DNA of 64,000 bases from Variovorax sp. WS11 (GCF_010499245.1 NZ_JAAGOW010000004.1:682001-746000); one strand, 5' to 3'; numbered from the stretch's first letter, positions 16,812 to 25,710 are shown. Numbers and translations are program-made. Notes: a model not told the origin generated them from the sequence alone.

Positions 16812-18425
16812 TCATGAGGTTGCCCTTTTGACAATGCGTTCGAGGCCACGGCGCGTTATGCGGATGCCGGCACGTTCGGCATCCCAGGTGTTCGGCGTGA
16901 TGCCCTCTTGCCGCAGGTCGATCTTCCTGACTTTCATTGTTTCAGTGCGCGGCAAATCCGTACGGTATTCGATATAGCGCGGCACCATGAAATAAGGCAT
17001 TGTCGAAGCCGCGAATTCGAGCAGCGCTTCGGGAGTCAGCGTGGAGCCTTGCCTCAGTACGACCACCGCTTTCACCTCATCTTCGCCGACATCCGCCCTC
17101 ACCGGTACGACGGCAACTTCCGCTACCTCCGGATGCGCGTTAAGCGCCCGCTCGACCTCGAATGACGAGATATTCTCGCCACGCCGGCGGATGGCATCGT
17201 TGGTGCGGTCCAGGAAAAAAACGAACCCTTCCGAATTCATCGTGGCGCGGTCACCCGAATGGAACCAGCCGTCCCTCATGGCTTCCTCAGTCTTCTCGGG
17301 AAGGCCCAAGTAGCCCGTCATCATGGTCTGGGCATGTCTCGGCCGTATGCAGATTTCGCCCGGAACTCCCGCCGCCAGCACGTTGCCGGCGTCGTCCTGG
17401 ACCGTAACCTCGAAATGGTCGCTGACCCGCCCGCAAGAGCCGCGCGGCGTCTCCTCTCCCAATCGGGTGTAGAGAGGCAGGCTAGCCTCGGTGCTACCGT
17501 AGGCTTCGACCAGCTTCAAGCCGAAACGTGCCTCGAACTTGTCCTTGAACTCCCACGGAATTGGCACTGCGTAGATGAGTCGCATCGGGTTGTTCGCATC
17601 GTCCGGTGTCGGCTCACGACTGTTCAGCATGTGGCATAGCCCACCGACTGCCACGCACAGAGTCGCTCCACCTTCGCGGACGTCGGGCCAGAATCCAGAA
17701 AGGCTGAAGCTTGGGCGCAGCATCATGCGGCCGCAGGAGAGCATCGCGCCAATCGTCTCGAACTTGGCGGCGACATGGAAGAAGGGGAGGAAGTTGTACG
17801 CAGTGTCGTCCGCGGCGAAGTGGACGATCTCGGCAAAGAAGTGACCGAAGCTGATCTGATGGTGGTGGCTGACCACGACGCCTTTCGACAGGCCGGTGGT
17901 TCCGGAAGTGAAAATGATCGAGGCAGGATCGGAAGGTTGCGTCGTGACACCTGGATGATCCAGCGAGGCGAGTTCATCTGCGCGCGACGGATTCCACGCG
18001 AAGCGAGCATCTGCCGGGTCATGCACGTCGCGGACTGGAATCGCTTCTTCGCAGACCGCGTCAAAGACCGCGCGGTGCTCCGCCCCGACCAGCGCCACCT
18101 TTGGCTTTGCCGTGCGGAGAATGTGGCGCAGGACCTCACCGCGATAGGCGCCATTCACCGGAACCTCGACGGCACCGACTTTCGAGATGGCGAACCAAAG
18201 TGCGATGTAGCGTGCAGAGCTTGGCATCATCACGACGACATGGTCGCCCCGGCCGACGCCCAGCGCTTGAAGCTCAAGGGAGATCGAACGCGCGTAGAGC
18301 TCCAACTCGCCGAGGGTCCACCAGCGACCCTCGTGCAAGAGGAAACGGCGGTCAGGCGCCTCGGCGGCGCGATGCTCGAGCATCCGGTGAAGAGCAGGGG
18401 GGAGCTTGGGGAGCCTTCGAGTCAT
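16812..18425 (-). CDS. Acyl-CoA synthetase (AMP-forming), second CaiC-like paralogue
   Basis: This 537-residue ANL ligase contains TSGTTGLSKG, AYGSTEASL, the WFHSGD motif, DAIRRRGENIS and the C-terminal TMKVRK lysine region. The hinge block DAIRRRGENISSFEVE is nearly identical to that of the ligase at 724-2313, marking them as paralogues in one regulon. They may activate two different acids or two stages of one pathway. ATG at 18425 has a GAGG Shine-Dalgarno. It lies between lipA and tetR on the minus strand. Confidence 0.88.
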   Translation of the reverse strand: MTRRLPKLPPALHRMLEHRAAEAPDRRFLLHEGRWWTLGELELYARSISLELQALGVGRGDHVVVMMPSSARYIALWFAISKVGAVEVPVNGAYRGEVLRHILRTAKPKVALVGAEHRAVFDAVCEEAIPVRDVHDPADARFAWNPSRADELASLDHPGVTTQPSDPASIIFTSGTTGLSKGVVVSHHHQISFGHFFAEIVHFAADDTAYNFLPFFHVAAKFETIGAMLSCGRMMLRPSFSLSGFWPDVREGGATLCVAVGGLCHMLNSREPTPDDANNPMRLIYAVPIPWEFKDKFEARFGLKLVEAYGSTEASLPLYTRLGEETPRGSCGRVSDHFEVTVQDDAGNVLAAGVPGEICIRPRHAQTMMTGYLGLPEKTEEAMRDGWFHSGDRATMNSEGFVFFLDRTNDAIRRRGENISSFEVERALNAHPEVAEVAVVPVRADVGEDEVKAVVVLRQGSTLTPEALLEFAASTMPYFMVPRYIEYRTDLPRTETMKVRKIDLRQEGITPNTWDAERAGIRITRRGLERIVKRATS

Positions 18426-18478
18426 GCGCGCCTCGTGCAATGTCAGAACTGAGAAGTGCCGCTGTCGAGCCGGCTTTG

Positions 18479-19447
18479 CTAGAGAATGCCCGCGGCATCC
18501 GCCTGCTGGTCCGCGTGGTAGCTGCTGCGCACCATCGCGCCGACCGCGGCGTGGGTGAAGCCCAACCGGGCCGCCTCGGTCTCGAACATCTTGAAAGTGT
18601 CGGAGTTCACGTAGCGGCGCACCGGCAGGTGGTGGCTGCTCGGCGCCAGGTACTGGCCAATCGTGAGCATGTCGACGCCATGCTCGCGCATGTCGCGCAT
18701 CACCTGCACGATCTCTTCGTCGGTCTCTCCCAGCCCGACCATCAGGCCGCTCTTGGTTGGCACGCCTGGAGCGAGTTCCTTGAAGCGCTTCAGGAGATTC
18801 AGCGAGGAAACGTAGTCAGAACCGGGGCGCGCTTGCTTGTATAGGCGCGGCGCGGTTTCTAGGTTGTGATTCATCACGTCCGGCGGTGCATCCCTCAGGA
18901 TCTCGAGCGCGCGTTCAGACCGGCCACGAAAATCAGGTGTGAGGATTTCGATGCGCGTGGTTGGCGACAGCCCGCGCACTTGACGGATGCAATCGACAAA
19001 GTGGCCGGCCCCGCCGTCGCGCAGATCGTCGCGGTCGACACTCGTGATCACGACATACGCGAGGCGCAAGGCCGCGATCGTCCTGGCGAGGTTGGCGGGT
19101 TCGTCCACATCGAGCGGGTCCGGCCGGCCGTGGCCGACATCGCAAAAAGGGCAGCGGCGCGTGCACTTGTCGCCCATGATCATGAAGGTCGCAGTGCCGC
19201 TGCCGAAGCATTCGCCGATGTTGGGGCACGAGGCTTCTTCGCAGACGGTGTGCAAGCTGTGATCGCGCAGGATCCGCTTGATCTGATAGAAGCGAATTGA
19301 CGGTGAACCGATCTTGGCGCGAATCCAGTCTGGCCTTGCCAGCGCTTCTGCAGGCGCCACCTTGATGGGGATGCGCGCCATCTTGGCCTGCGATCTCTGC
19401 TTTGTGGCGGGGTCGTACAGCAAGTTGGTCGAGGTGACCTGAGTCAT
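18479..19447 (-). CDS. lipA: Lipoyl synthase
   Basis: This is a complete 322-residue radical-SAM lipoyl synthase that inserts two sulfur atoms into protein-bound octanoyl groups. Cys69, Cys74 and Cys80 form the auxiliary cluster (CEEASCPNIGEC) and Cys95, Cys99 and Cys102 the radical-SAM cluster (CTRRCPFC). The C-terminal RSSYHAD supplies the conserved serine. The ATG at 19447 starts the family-like sequence; the longer open frame to 19945 runs over the operator. No lipB lies beside it. Its place in an acyl-CoA regulon suggests a dedicated copy serving the free lipoyl protein at 7733. Confidence 0.93.
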   Translation of the reverse strand: MTQVTSTNLLYDPATKQRSQAKMARIPIKVAPAEALARPDWIRAKIGSPSIRFYQIKRILRDHSLHTVCEEASCPNIGECFGSGTATFMIMGDKCTRRCPFCDVGHGRPDPLDVDEPANLARTIAALRLAYVVITSVDRDDLRDGGAGHFVDCIRQVRGLSPTTRIEILTPDFRGRSERALEILRDAPPDVMNHNLETAPRLYKQARPGSDYVSSLNLLKRFKELAPGVPTKSGLMVGLGETDEEIVQVMRDMREHGVDMLTIGQYLAPSSHHLPVRRYVNSDTFKMFETEAARLGFTHAAVGAMVRSSYHADQQADAAGIL

Positions 19448-19477
19448 GGGATGACGCTCCGAATGAAGCCTCACTTT

Positions 19478-19495
19478 ACCAAACAAACGTTCAGA
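19478..19495. promoter_or_regulatory. TetR-type operator copy 6
   Basis: The sequence ACCAAACAAACGTTCAGA keeps the left arm ACCAAAC and centre of the shared dyad, while the right arm is degenerate after GTT. It lies 30 bases upstream of the lipA start, in the divergent region shared with the thiolase at 19646, and would autoregulate the lipA-ligase-tetR unit. Confidence 0.6.
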
Positions 19496-19645
19496 TGTAT
19501 AGTGGCCCTCCTTAGGGATTGCGATAGCTCCCGGGCAGGCATTGCGATCAATGTCCGCTCGGATGAGCGATACGGATCTTGTTGGCCCATGGGACTGCAC
19601 GCGGCTTCTTTTTCGTGATCGAAGCTGAGAACCGAAGGACTGTTC

Positions 19646-20836
19646 ATGAATGACCCCGTCGTCATCGTATCCCTCGCGCGCACGCCGCTCGGCGCTTTCC
19701 AGGGCTGCCTGGCTGAGCTGTCGTCGCCGCAACTCGGTGCGTTCGCCATTCGCGCCGCAGTCCAGCGCGCTGGCATTGGCCCGGATGCTGTCCAGGAGGT
19801 GCTGATGGGTTGCGTGTTGCCTGCGGGCGTGGGTCAGGCTCCGACGAGGCAGGCGGCGCTTGGCGCTGGCCTGCCGGTCTCGGCGGGGTGCACGACTATC
19901 AGCAAGGTCTGCGGCTCCGGGATGAAGGCGGTGATGATGGCACATGACCTTCTGGTGGCGGGATCAAGCGAAGTCATCGTTGCCGGCGGCATGGAATCGA
20001 TGAGCAACGCGCCTTACCTGCTGCCCAAAGCACGCGCGGGATTGCGCTTGGGACATGGCTCGCTTCTTGACCACATGTTCCAGGACGGCTTGGAGGACAG
20101 CTATGACCGAGATACGAAAGGGCGTTTGATGGGTGGCTTCGCCGACGACTGCGCCGCTCACTTTGGATTCACGCGGCACGAACAGGACGCGTTCGCCATC
20201 GAATCCACGACGCGCGCGCGGCGGGCGATGCAGAATGGCCATTTCGACTTCGAGATTGCGTCGGTGATGGTGGCCGGGCGCCACGGGGAAGTCCCAGTCA
20301 TGCAGGACGAGCCACCGGTGAAGGCGCAGGTGGAAAAAGTCGCAGGCCTGAAACCGGCATTCAGCAAGGACGGCACCGTGACAGCAGCCAATTCGAGTTC
20401 CATATCTGACGGTGCTGCGGCACTGGTCCTGATGCGCCGCTCGACCGCGGAGGCGCATGGCGTGACACCGCTCGCCGCGGTCGCAGCCCATGCGACGCAT
20501 GGCCATCAGCCACGGTGGTTCACGACGGCACCGGTGGGTGCAATGCGCAAGGTCTTGGAGCGCGCTGCGTGGGGCATCGCGGATGTTGACCTCTGGGAGA
20601 TCAACGAGGCATTTGCGGTGGTGACGATGGCCGCGATGCGCGAACTGGAACTGGCGCACGAGCGCGTCAACGTGAATGGCGGGGCATGCGCTTTGGGTCA
20701 TCCGATTGGCGCCTCTGGTGCGCGCATCATCGTCACGCTCATCAGCGCGCTGCGTGCGCGCGGGGCAAGGCGCGGAGTCGCTTCGCTGTGCATCGGCGGT
20801 GGCGAGGCGACGGCAATTGCGCTCGAGATGATCTGA
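19646..20836 (+). CDS. Thiolase (acetyl-CoA acetyltransferase family)
   Basis: This 396-residue degradative or biosynthetic thiolase cleaves 3-oxoacyl-CoA with CoA. TTISKVCGSGMKA holds the nucleophilic cysteine, NEAFAVV and GGACALGHPIGASGAR hold the catalytic Asn and His region, and SLCIGGGEATA holds the second cysteine. It is divergent from lipA, with operator copy 6 between them, and has a GAAGGA Shine-Dalgarno. It supplies the final chain-shortening step for the acyl-CoA dehydrogenase and hydratase encoded upstream. Confidence 0.93.
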   Translation: MNDPVVIVSLARTPLGAFQGCLAELSSPQLGAFAIRAAVQRAGIGPDAVQEVLMGCVLPAGVGQAPTRQAALGAGLPVSAGCTTISKVCGSGMKAVMMAHDLLVAGSSEVIVAGGMESMSNAPYLLPKARAGLRLGHGSLLDHMFQDGLEDSYDRDTKGRLMGGFADDCAAHFGFTRHEQDAFAIESTTRARRAMQNGHFDFEIASVMVAGRHGEVPVMQDEPPVKAQVEKVAGLKPAFSKDGTVTAANSSSISDGAAALVLMRRSTAEAHGVTPLAAVAAHATHGHQPRWFTTAPVGAMRKVLERAAWGIADVDLWEINEAFAVVTMAAMRELELAHERVNVNGGACALGHPIGASGARIIVTLISALRARGARRGVASLCIGGGEATAIALEMI

Positions 20837-20876
20837 CCCGCAGGGGACACGCCGACGGGGTCAATCTGCACTGACC

Positions 20877-21851
20877 TTAACGCTTGCTTGCCTGAATGTC
20901 CTCGTAGTTCGCCGGTATCCACTCGTAGCCGCCGTGGCGGAAGCGGACGCGACCCAGACCGGGGAAGGCGACGTGTGCGGCCGCGGCCATGTCCCCTGAA
21001 CGCGCCGCTGCCTCGAACGCCCTGCGTCTCTGCCGCACCGCCGTCTTGCGGTCGCTGTCGAAGGTGATGGCGATCTCCGGGTGCGCGAACTGGAGCGCGG
21101 CCACGTGGACCAGGTCTCCCCAGATCACCAGGCGCTGCCCGTCGCTTTCCACCTCGTAGATGCTGTGCCCGATGGTATGGCCGCGAGTCACGCTGGCACG
21201 GATGCCCGGCGCAAGCTCCGAGTCGCCGCTGAAAGGTCTGAGTCGCGCGGCGTCGACATAGGGATTCAGCGACGCCATGGCTCCGTCGAAGAAGATCTTG
21301 CTGTCGGCCGGCGCACGATCCCTGTTCGACGAACTCAGCCAGTAGTCGACATCCTTCTGCTCCGCACGCACAACGGCATTGGTGAACACTCGCTGGCCGT
21401 CAACGGACAGGCCCCCGACGTGGTCTGGGTGCAGATGGGTGATGTAGATCTCGTCGACCTGTTCTGGCTCATACCCTGCCGCCCTGAGATTGGTCGACAA
21501 CCTGCCGAGGGTCGGCCCGAACAGCGAGCCTGCGCCCGCGTCAATCAGGATCAGCCTGGTGCCCGTGTTGATCAGGTACCCATTGACGGAAGTCGCCAAT
21601 GGCGTGTGGAGATGGTGATGGTCCAGTGCCTTGCGTACTTGTGCCGGCGTGGCGTTGAGAAGCAGTTTGTCGATGGGCAGCTCGATCGTTCCGTTCGACA
21701 GGGCCGTGATCTCGAAAGAGCCGAGCGCGGTTCGATAGAAAGCAGGCGCCTGCGTTGCGGAGGGTGGTGGTCCAGCGAGCGCGGTATAAGGGAGGGTGCC
21801 TACCACAAGCGCGGCGAAGGCAAGGGCGATGAGATGTCTGGTGATCAGCAT
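20877..21851 (-). CDS. Secreted metallo-beta-lactamase-fold hydrolase
   Basis: The protein has 324 residues with a cleavable signal peptide (LIALAFAALVVGTLPYTALA). THLHPDHVGG is the zinc-binding HxHxDH motif of the MBL fold, and WGDLVHVAAL provides a further metal-ligand Asp region. It is probably a periplasmic lactonase or esterase-like hydrolase, but the family is functionally broad. It is followed at 12 bases, on the upstream side, by the flavin reductase-like gene in the same direction. Confidence 0.85.
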   Translation of the reverse strand: MLITRHLIALAFAALVVGTLPYTALAGPPPSATQAPAFYRTALGSFEITALSNGTIELPIDKLLLNATPAQVRKALDHHHLHTPLATSVNGYLINTGTRLILIDAGAGSLFGPTLGRLSTNLRAAGYEPEQVDEIYITHLHPDHVGGLSVDGQRVFTNAVVRAEQKDVDYWLSSSNRDRAPADSKIFFDGAMASLNPYVDAARLRPFSGDSELAPGIRASVTRGHTIGHSIYEVESDGQRLVIWGDLVHVAALQFAHPEIAITFDSDRKTAVRQRRRAFEAAARSGDMAAAAHVAFPGLGRVRFRHGGYEWIPANYEDIQASKR

Positions 21852-21862
21852 TGGAGGTCCAA

Positions 21863-22417
21863 TCAGAGATTGCCGGGTCTGAATTCGTCGCGTCGACTCA
21901 CAATCGCGCCCGAGGTCATGAACTCCCCTCTGCCAAGGTAGTGCATGGTCGTGGGCAACTCGGGATCGGGGCGGACATGCGCCTTGACGACCTCCCAGAT
22001 GAACAGGCCGTACTCCGGGATCTGGCGCTCATCGACGAGGCGGCATTCGAAGTTCGCAGGGCAGTCGTCGATCAGCGGCGCGTCGACATGCCCGCCAGCG
22101 GAAGTCGACAAGCCGAACGTCTCGAACTTGTCCAGGCTTCGGCCGCTGCAGTTGCCGATTCCGGCGACCTGATCCATCATGCTCACAGTCGGGAGATTGA
22201 TGGTGCACTCCCTGCTTCGCCTCAGCATTTCGTAGCTGTGGTTTCCCTCCCATATGTAGCAGGCGAAGAGCGCCGGCGAAAAGCCCAGCATCATGTGCCA
22301 GCCCATCGCCATGACGTTGCGACGTCCCTTCCACGCGGACCCTACCAGGACGATAGGGCCGGGCTCAAGGAAGCGGCGGATCTCGGAGAGTGGATAGTCT
22401 GCTTTGGGTGTGTGCAT
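21863..22417 (-). CDS. Flavin reductase-like FMN-binding protein
   Basis: This 184-residue protein has the split-barrel flavin reductase fold, with PIVLVGSAWKGRRNVMAMGW and SYEMLRRSRECTINLPT as family features. It may bind FMN and reduce it for a partner oxygenase, or act as a small oxidoreductase on its own. ATG at 22417 begins MHTPKADYPL; the open frame continues upstream but overlaps no family sequence. It lies 12 bases upstream of the MBL hydrolase gene and could be co-transcribed with it and with the SDR at 22500. Confidence 0.82.
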   Translation of the reverse strand: MHTPKADYPLSEIRRFLEPGPIVLVGSAWKGRRNVMAMGWHMMLGFSPALFACYIWEGNHSYEMLRRSRECTINLPTVSMMDQVAGIGNCSGRSLDKFETFGLSTSAGGHVDAPLIDDCPANFECRLVDERQIPEYGLFIWEVVKAHVRPDPELPTTMHYLGRGEFMTSGAIVSRRDEFRPGNL

Positions 22418-22499
22418 GGGTCTTTCACGGAAGTTGAAGGCGGCCGGCGATCCCGCTATGGCGATCGCGCCGCCGCGCCTGGCAGGCGGCCGAGCAAGT

Positions 22500-23237
22500 T
22501 CAATAGGGACTTGCCGTCGGCCGAATGATGATTTCGCTGGTGTCGACGTCGTCGGGCTGGTCGATGGCGAAGGCCACGGCCCTGGCGATCGCATAGGGCG
22601 AGATCGAGATCTGCCTGTAGCCACGCATGACTTCGCGCGCGCTCGCGTCGGAGATACTTTCGGCGAGCTCGGACTCGGTGACGCCGGGAGACACCACGGT
22701 CACGCGGATGTCACCCCCGACCTCCTGGCGAAGCCCCTCCGAGATCGCCCGCACCGCGAACTTGGTCGCGCAGTACACCGCGGCTGTCGGAGACACCGTG
22801 TGTGCTCCGATCGAAGCCATGTTGATGAACTGCCCGCTGCCTTGCGCTCGCATCCGGGGCAGGCCCGCGGCGATGCCATGCAGAACCCCGCGGATGTTCA
22901 CGTCGATCATCTGGTCCCATTCGTTGACCTTGGTCTCTTCCAGGGGCGAGAGCGGCATGACCCCCGCATTGTTCACGATGACATCGACGCGGCCGAACTC
23001 GTGCGCGGCGAAATCGACGAACGAAGCGACGTCCTCGCGCTTCGTCACGTCGACGGCACGAAAGCGGGCCTGTCCGCCTTCGCGGATGATGGCCGCGGCG
23101 ATGGATTCCAGCCGCTCGGTTCGGCGAGCGCCCATCACAACGCGCGCGCCGCGCTCGGACAGCAAGCGCGCGGTGGCCTCGCCGATGCCGCTGCTGGCGC
23201 CCGTGATGACGACGACTTTTCCTTCGATTCCAGACAT
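22500..23237 (-). CDS. Short-chain dehydrogenase/reductase
   Basis: This 245-residue classical SDR has the cofactor loop GASSGIGEA (NADP or NAD), NNAGVMP, the catalytic Ser region MASIG and YCATKFA as the YxxxK motif. The protein is full length. It is similar in layout to the SDR at 23784-24530 and transcribed in the same direction. The substrate is unknown; such enzymes next to AraC regulators often act on alcohols or ketones. Confidence 0.9.
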   Translation of the reverse strand: MSGIEGKVVVITGASSGIGEATARLLSERGARVVMGARRTERLESIAAAIIREGGQARFRAVDVTKREDVASFVDFAAHEFGRVDVIVNNAGVMPLSPLEETKVNEWDQMIDVNIRGVLHGIAAGLPRMRAQGSGQFINMASIGAHTVSPTAAVYCATKFAVRAISEGLRQEVGGDIRVTVVSPGVTESELAESISDASAREVMRGYRQISISPYAIARAVAFAIDQPDDVDTSEIIIRPTASPY

Positions 23238-23294
23238 GAGTGCTCCTAGGGTGGTGGGTTGAATCCGTGCGCTGTTGCAGGGATGACATGAAGT

Positions 23295-23672
23295 CTAGGA
23301 ACGGAGGGCGGGAGGGCGGTATGCCAATCCCCGCCCATCCTTGCCTAATCCTCGCCAGTGCGGGTCACGCCCGCGAAGACCCGTGACAGCGGCATTGCCG
23401 CGCATCGACGCGGTGGTCCCCGTGCCCTGGAACGCGGCGCGGCTGACCGAAAGCGGGACCGGCACCGAGTCGGCGGGGTTGGGGGCCATGTCCTGGTCGG
23501 ATTGCCAGCGCACGGGCACCGTCGCCAGATAGTGCGTGCGCGGCTCGATGTCGCGCTGTGCGGATTCGAGCGTCGGATAGACGTCTCCCGCATGCAGATC
23601 GAATGCGCTTGGTTTTCCTTGGCGGTGAAACCAGCCGCTGCGATAGAGGTTGATGTAGCCGGTGATCTTCAC
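23295..23672 (-). CDS. Small protein of unknown function
   Basis: A 125-residue frame starts with GTG at 23672, preceded by GAGGA. The first 60 residues (MKITGYINLYRSGWFHRQGK, then a region ending HYLATVPVRW) look like a real folded domain. The remaining 65 residues are rich in Gly, Arg and Ala and look less protein-like, so the natural stop may have been lost by a frameshift. No family was recognised. It lies between two SDR genes. Confidence 0.5.
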   Translation of the reverse strand: MKITGYINLYRSGWFHRQGKPSAFDLHAGDVYPTLESAQRDIEPRTHYLATVPVRWQSDQDMAPNPADSVPVPLSVSRAAFQGTGTTASMRGNAAVTGLRGRDPHWRGLGKDGRGLAYRPPALRS

Positions 23673-23783
23673 GATTCGTCCTCAGTGGCGCGATGCCCGC
23701 TGTGGCGGGCACCGCAGTGGTGGCTTGCTGTCGGCCTGCCTGCTGCCGCGGTGAATCCAGCGGCGGCCGGCTGGCCGGCAGGC

Positions 23784-24530
23784 TTACCAGGGTTGCGTGG
23801 TGGGCAGCACGAAGACCTCCGCCACGTTCACATGCTTCGGCGCCTTCAGCGCGAACAGGATCGTGTCGGCGATGTCCTCGGCCTTGAGGAAGGTCATCTG
23901 GTCCTTCAACTGCTCCATCTGCTCACGGTACTTCTCGTCGGAGATGTGCTCGAACAGCTCGGACTCGACCGCGCCCGGCTGGATGCAGGTGACGCGGATG
24001 TTGTGCTTGGGCGCAACCTCCAGCCGCAGACCCTCCGAGAACGCGGTCACCGCGTGCTTGCTGGAGCAGTAGACCGCCAGGCCCGGGAACACCTTCCGTC
24101 CGGCGATCGACGAGGTGTTGACGATGTGCCCGCCACCCTGCTTCTTCATGTACGGCAGGACCTCTGCCGTCGTGTTCAGCAGGCCCTTGACGTTGACGTC
24201 CATCATGCGGTGCCATTCGTCCGTCTTCAGGCTCTCGACGTCCGAGATCGGCATCAGGCCGGCGTTGTTGAACGCGATGTCGATCGCGCCGTAGGTATCG
24301 GCCAGCTTCTTGACCCCGACAGCGACAGCCGCAGGATCGGTGACGTCCATGGCGATCGCCACGGCCTCGCCACCTGCAGCGCGGATCTCGCTCACGAGCT
24401 GCTCGAGACGATCCAGGCGGCGGGCGGCGACGCCGACCTTCACGCCATTGGCCGCCAGCTTGCGAGCGGTTGCGGCGCCGATGCCGCTCGAGGCGCCGGA
24501 CACGAGTGCGACTTTTCCATTGAGTTCCAT
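23784..24530 (-). CDS. Short-chain dehydrogenase/reductase
   Basis: This is a 248-residue classical SDR with GASSGIGAA, NNAGLMP, the Ser in NTSSIAGRK and YCSSKHA. ATG at 24530 has an AAGGA Shine-Dalgarno seven bases upstream; an in-frame TTG at 24554 is less likely. The gene is downstream of the AraC gene at 24701 in the same direction, which may regulate it. It belongs to the clavulanate dehydrogenase-like/YdfG-like SDR group by resemblance. Confidence 0.9.
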   Translation of the reverse strand: MELNGKVALVSGASSGIGAATARKLAANGVKVGVAARRLDRLEQLVSEIRAAGGEAVAIAMDVTDPAAVAVGVKKLADTYGAIDIAFNNAGLMPISDVESLKTDEWHRMMDVNVKGLLNTTAEVLPYMKKQGGGHIVNTSSIAGRKVFPGLAVYCSSKHAVTAFSEGLRLEVAPKHNIRVTCIQPGAVESELFEHISDEKYREQMEQLKDQMTFLKAEDIADTILFALKAPKHVNVAEVFVLPTTQPW

Positions 24531-24700
24531 GACAGTTCCTTTTCCATTCATCAAAGTTGAGGTTTGCGCGCCTCAACGATCAAGCTTTTGAGAAGCGTTG
24601 AACTTCGCTGGGCACGGGATGAATGGTCGCGGCGATGCGCTTTTCGAGCGCTCGCTGCCTTGCGGACCCTGTCGGGGTTTTGCTGCCGGAACCGCGGCGC

Positions 24701-25606
24701 TCAGGCTTGCCCGCGGTACTCGCTCGGCGCGACGCCGACTTCGCGCTTGAACACCTGCGCGAAATGGCTCGGACTGGCATAGCCCACGTCGAGGCCGACC
24801 TCGATCACCGGCTTGCCGGTCTCGCGCAGCAGGCGGCGCGCCCTGTCGATGCGCAGGCGGATGAAGTACCGGGAGGGGGAGAAGCCGGTGGTCTTCTTGA
24901 ACGCTCTGCAGAAGTGGAATTCGCTCAGGCCCGCGGCGCTTGCCAGGGGCTGCAGGCGGAATTCCTCGTCCAGGCGCTCTTCGAGCATGGCGATGATGCG
25001 ATGGAGCTTGAATGCGGGCAACCCGCCGCGCGGGGCAGGCGGGCGCCCGCTGGCGTCGGGGTAGGCGCGAACCAGGTGTACGGCCAGGCCCTGCGCCAGG
25101 CCTTGGACCATCAGCGTGCTCGGCTGACGCTGGCCCATGAGTTCGCTGCGAATCTGGCCGAGAAACATCGAGAGTGCTGGATCAGTCGCCCCGGACACTT
25201 CCCTCAGGACGAGCTCGACCGGGTCTGCGCCGTGGACGTCGCGCACTGCGCGTTTCATGACGTCCAAGCCCAGGTAGATGTGCATCACCTGGAAGGGCTC
25301 CTGGCCTTCGGTCGTCCACCGGAGCTCGCAAGGCCTTGGCGAGTGGGTCAGGAAGAAGTGGCCAGCGCGCACCCGGCTGGCCATCCACCGCCCCCCAAGT
25401 TCGCGCTCTTCGACGACCGCGCTTCCCGACAGCACCCACACGATCAACGGCTCGGGGACCGCAGGGATGATCAGGCTCTCCTGGAGGGGACGGCGAAGGA
25501 AGACCTGCACCAGCAGGTCTTTCCACGGGCGCCCCTTGCTGCTGGCGAGCAGCTCGCCGGGCACGCGTTCGTCGAGCGCTTCGGCGGAGGATCGTTCCAG
25601 GGGCAT
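24701..25606 (-). CDS. AraC-family transcriptional regulator
   Basis: This 301-residue regulator has an N-terminal cupin-like sensory half (EPLIVWVLSGSAVVEERELG) and a C-terminal double HTH. The HTH part runs from LQPLASAAGLSEFHFCRAFK to VIEVGLDVGYASPSHFAQVF and ends in APSEYR. It is placed upstream of the SDR genes on the same strand and is their most likely activator. No operator could be recognised by eye. Confidence 0.88.
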   Translation of the reverse strand: MPLERSSAEALDERVPGELLASSKGRPWKDLLVQVFLRRPLQESLIIPAVPEPLIVWVLSGSAVVEERELGGRWMASRVRAGHFFLTHSPRPCELRWTTEGQEPFQVMHIYLGLDVMKRAVRDVHGADPVELVLREVSGATDPALSMFLGQIRSELMGQRQPSTLMVQGLAQGLAVHLVRAYPDASGRPPAPRGGLPAFKLHRIIAMLEERLDEEFRLQPLASAAGLSEFHFCRAFKKTTGFSPSRYFIRLRIDRARRLLRETGKPVIEVGLDVGYASPSHFAQVFKREVGVAPSEYRGQA

Positions 25607-25710
25607 CGTTCGGTGAAGGGTGGGTGCTTCCGGTGCCTTTCGAATCGGCCAGGCGCGCCGGGAATAGGCTGAATCCTACCTCCGAGCGCCGAATGAGCGG
25701 GTCCTGCGGG

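Noticed and set aside
19448..19945. N-terminal extension of LipA
   Set aside because: It would run through operator copy 6 and into the divergent thiolase gene; family sequence begins at 19447.
20837..20876. Possible terminator between convergent thiolase and MBL hydrolase genes
   Set aside because: No clear GC-rich inverted repeat followed by a T-run was found in the 40-base gap.
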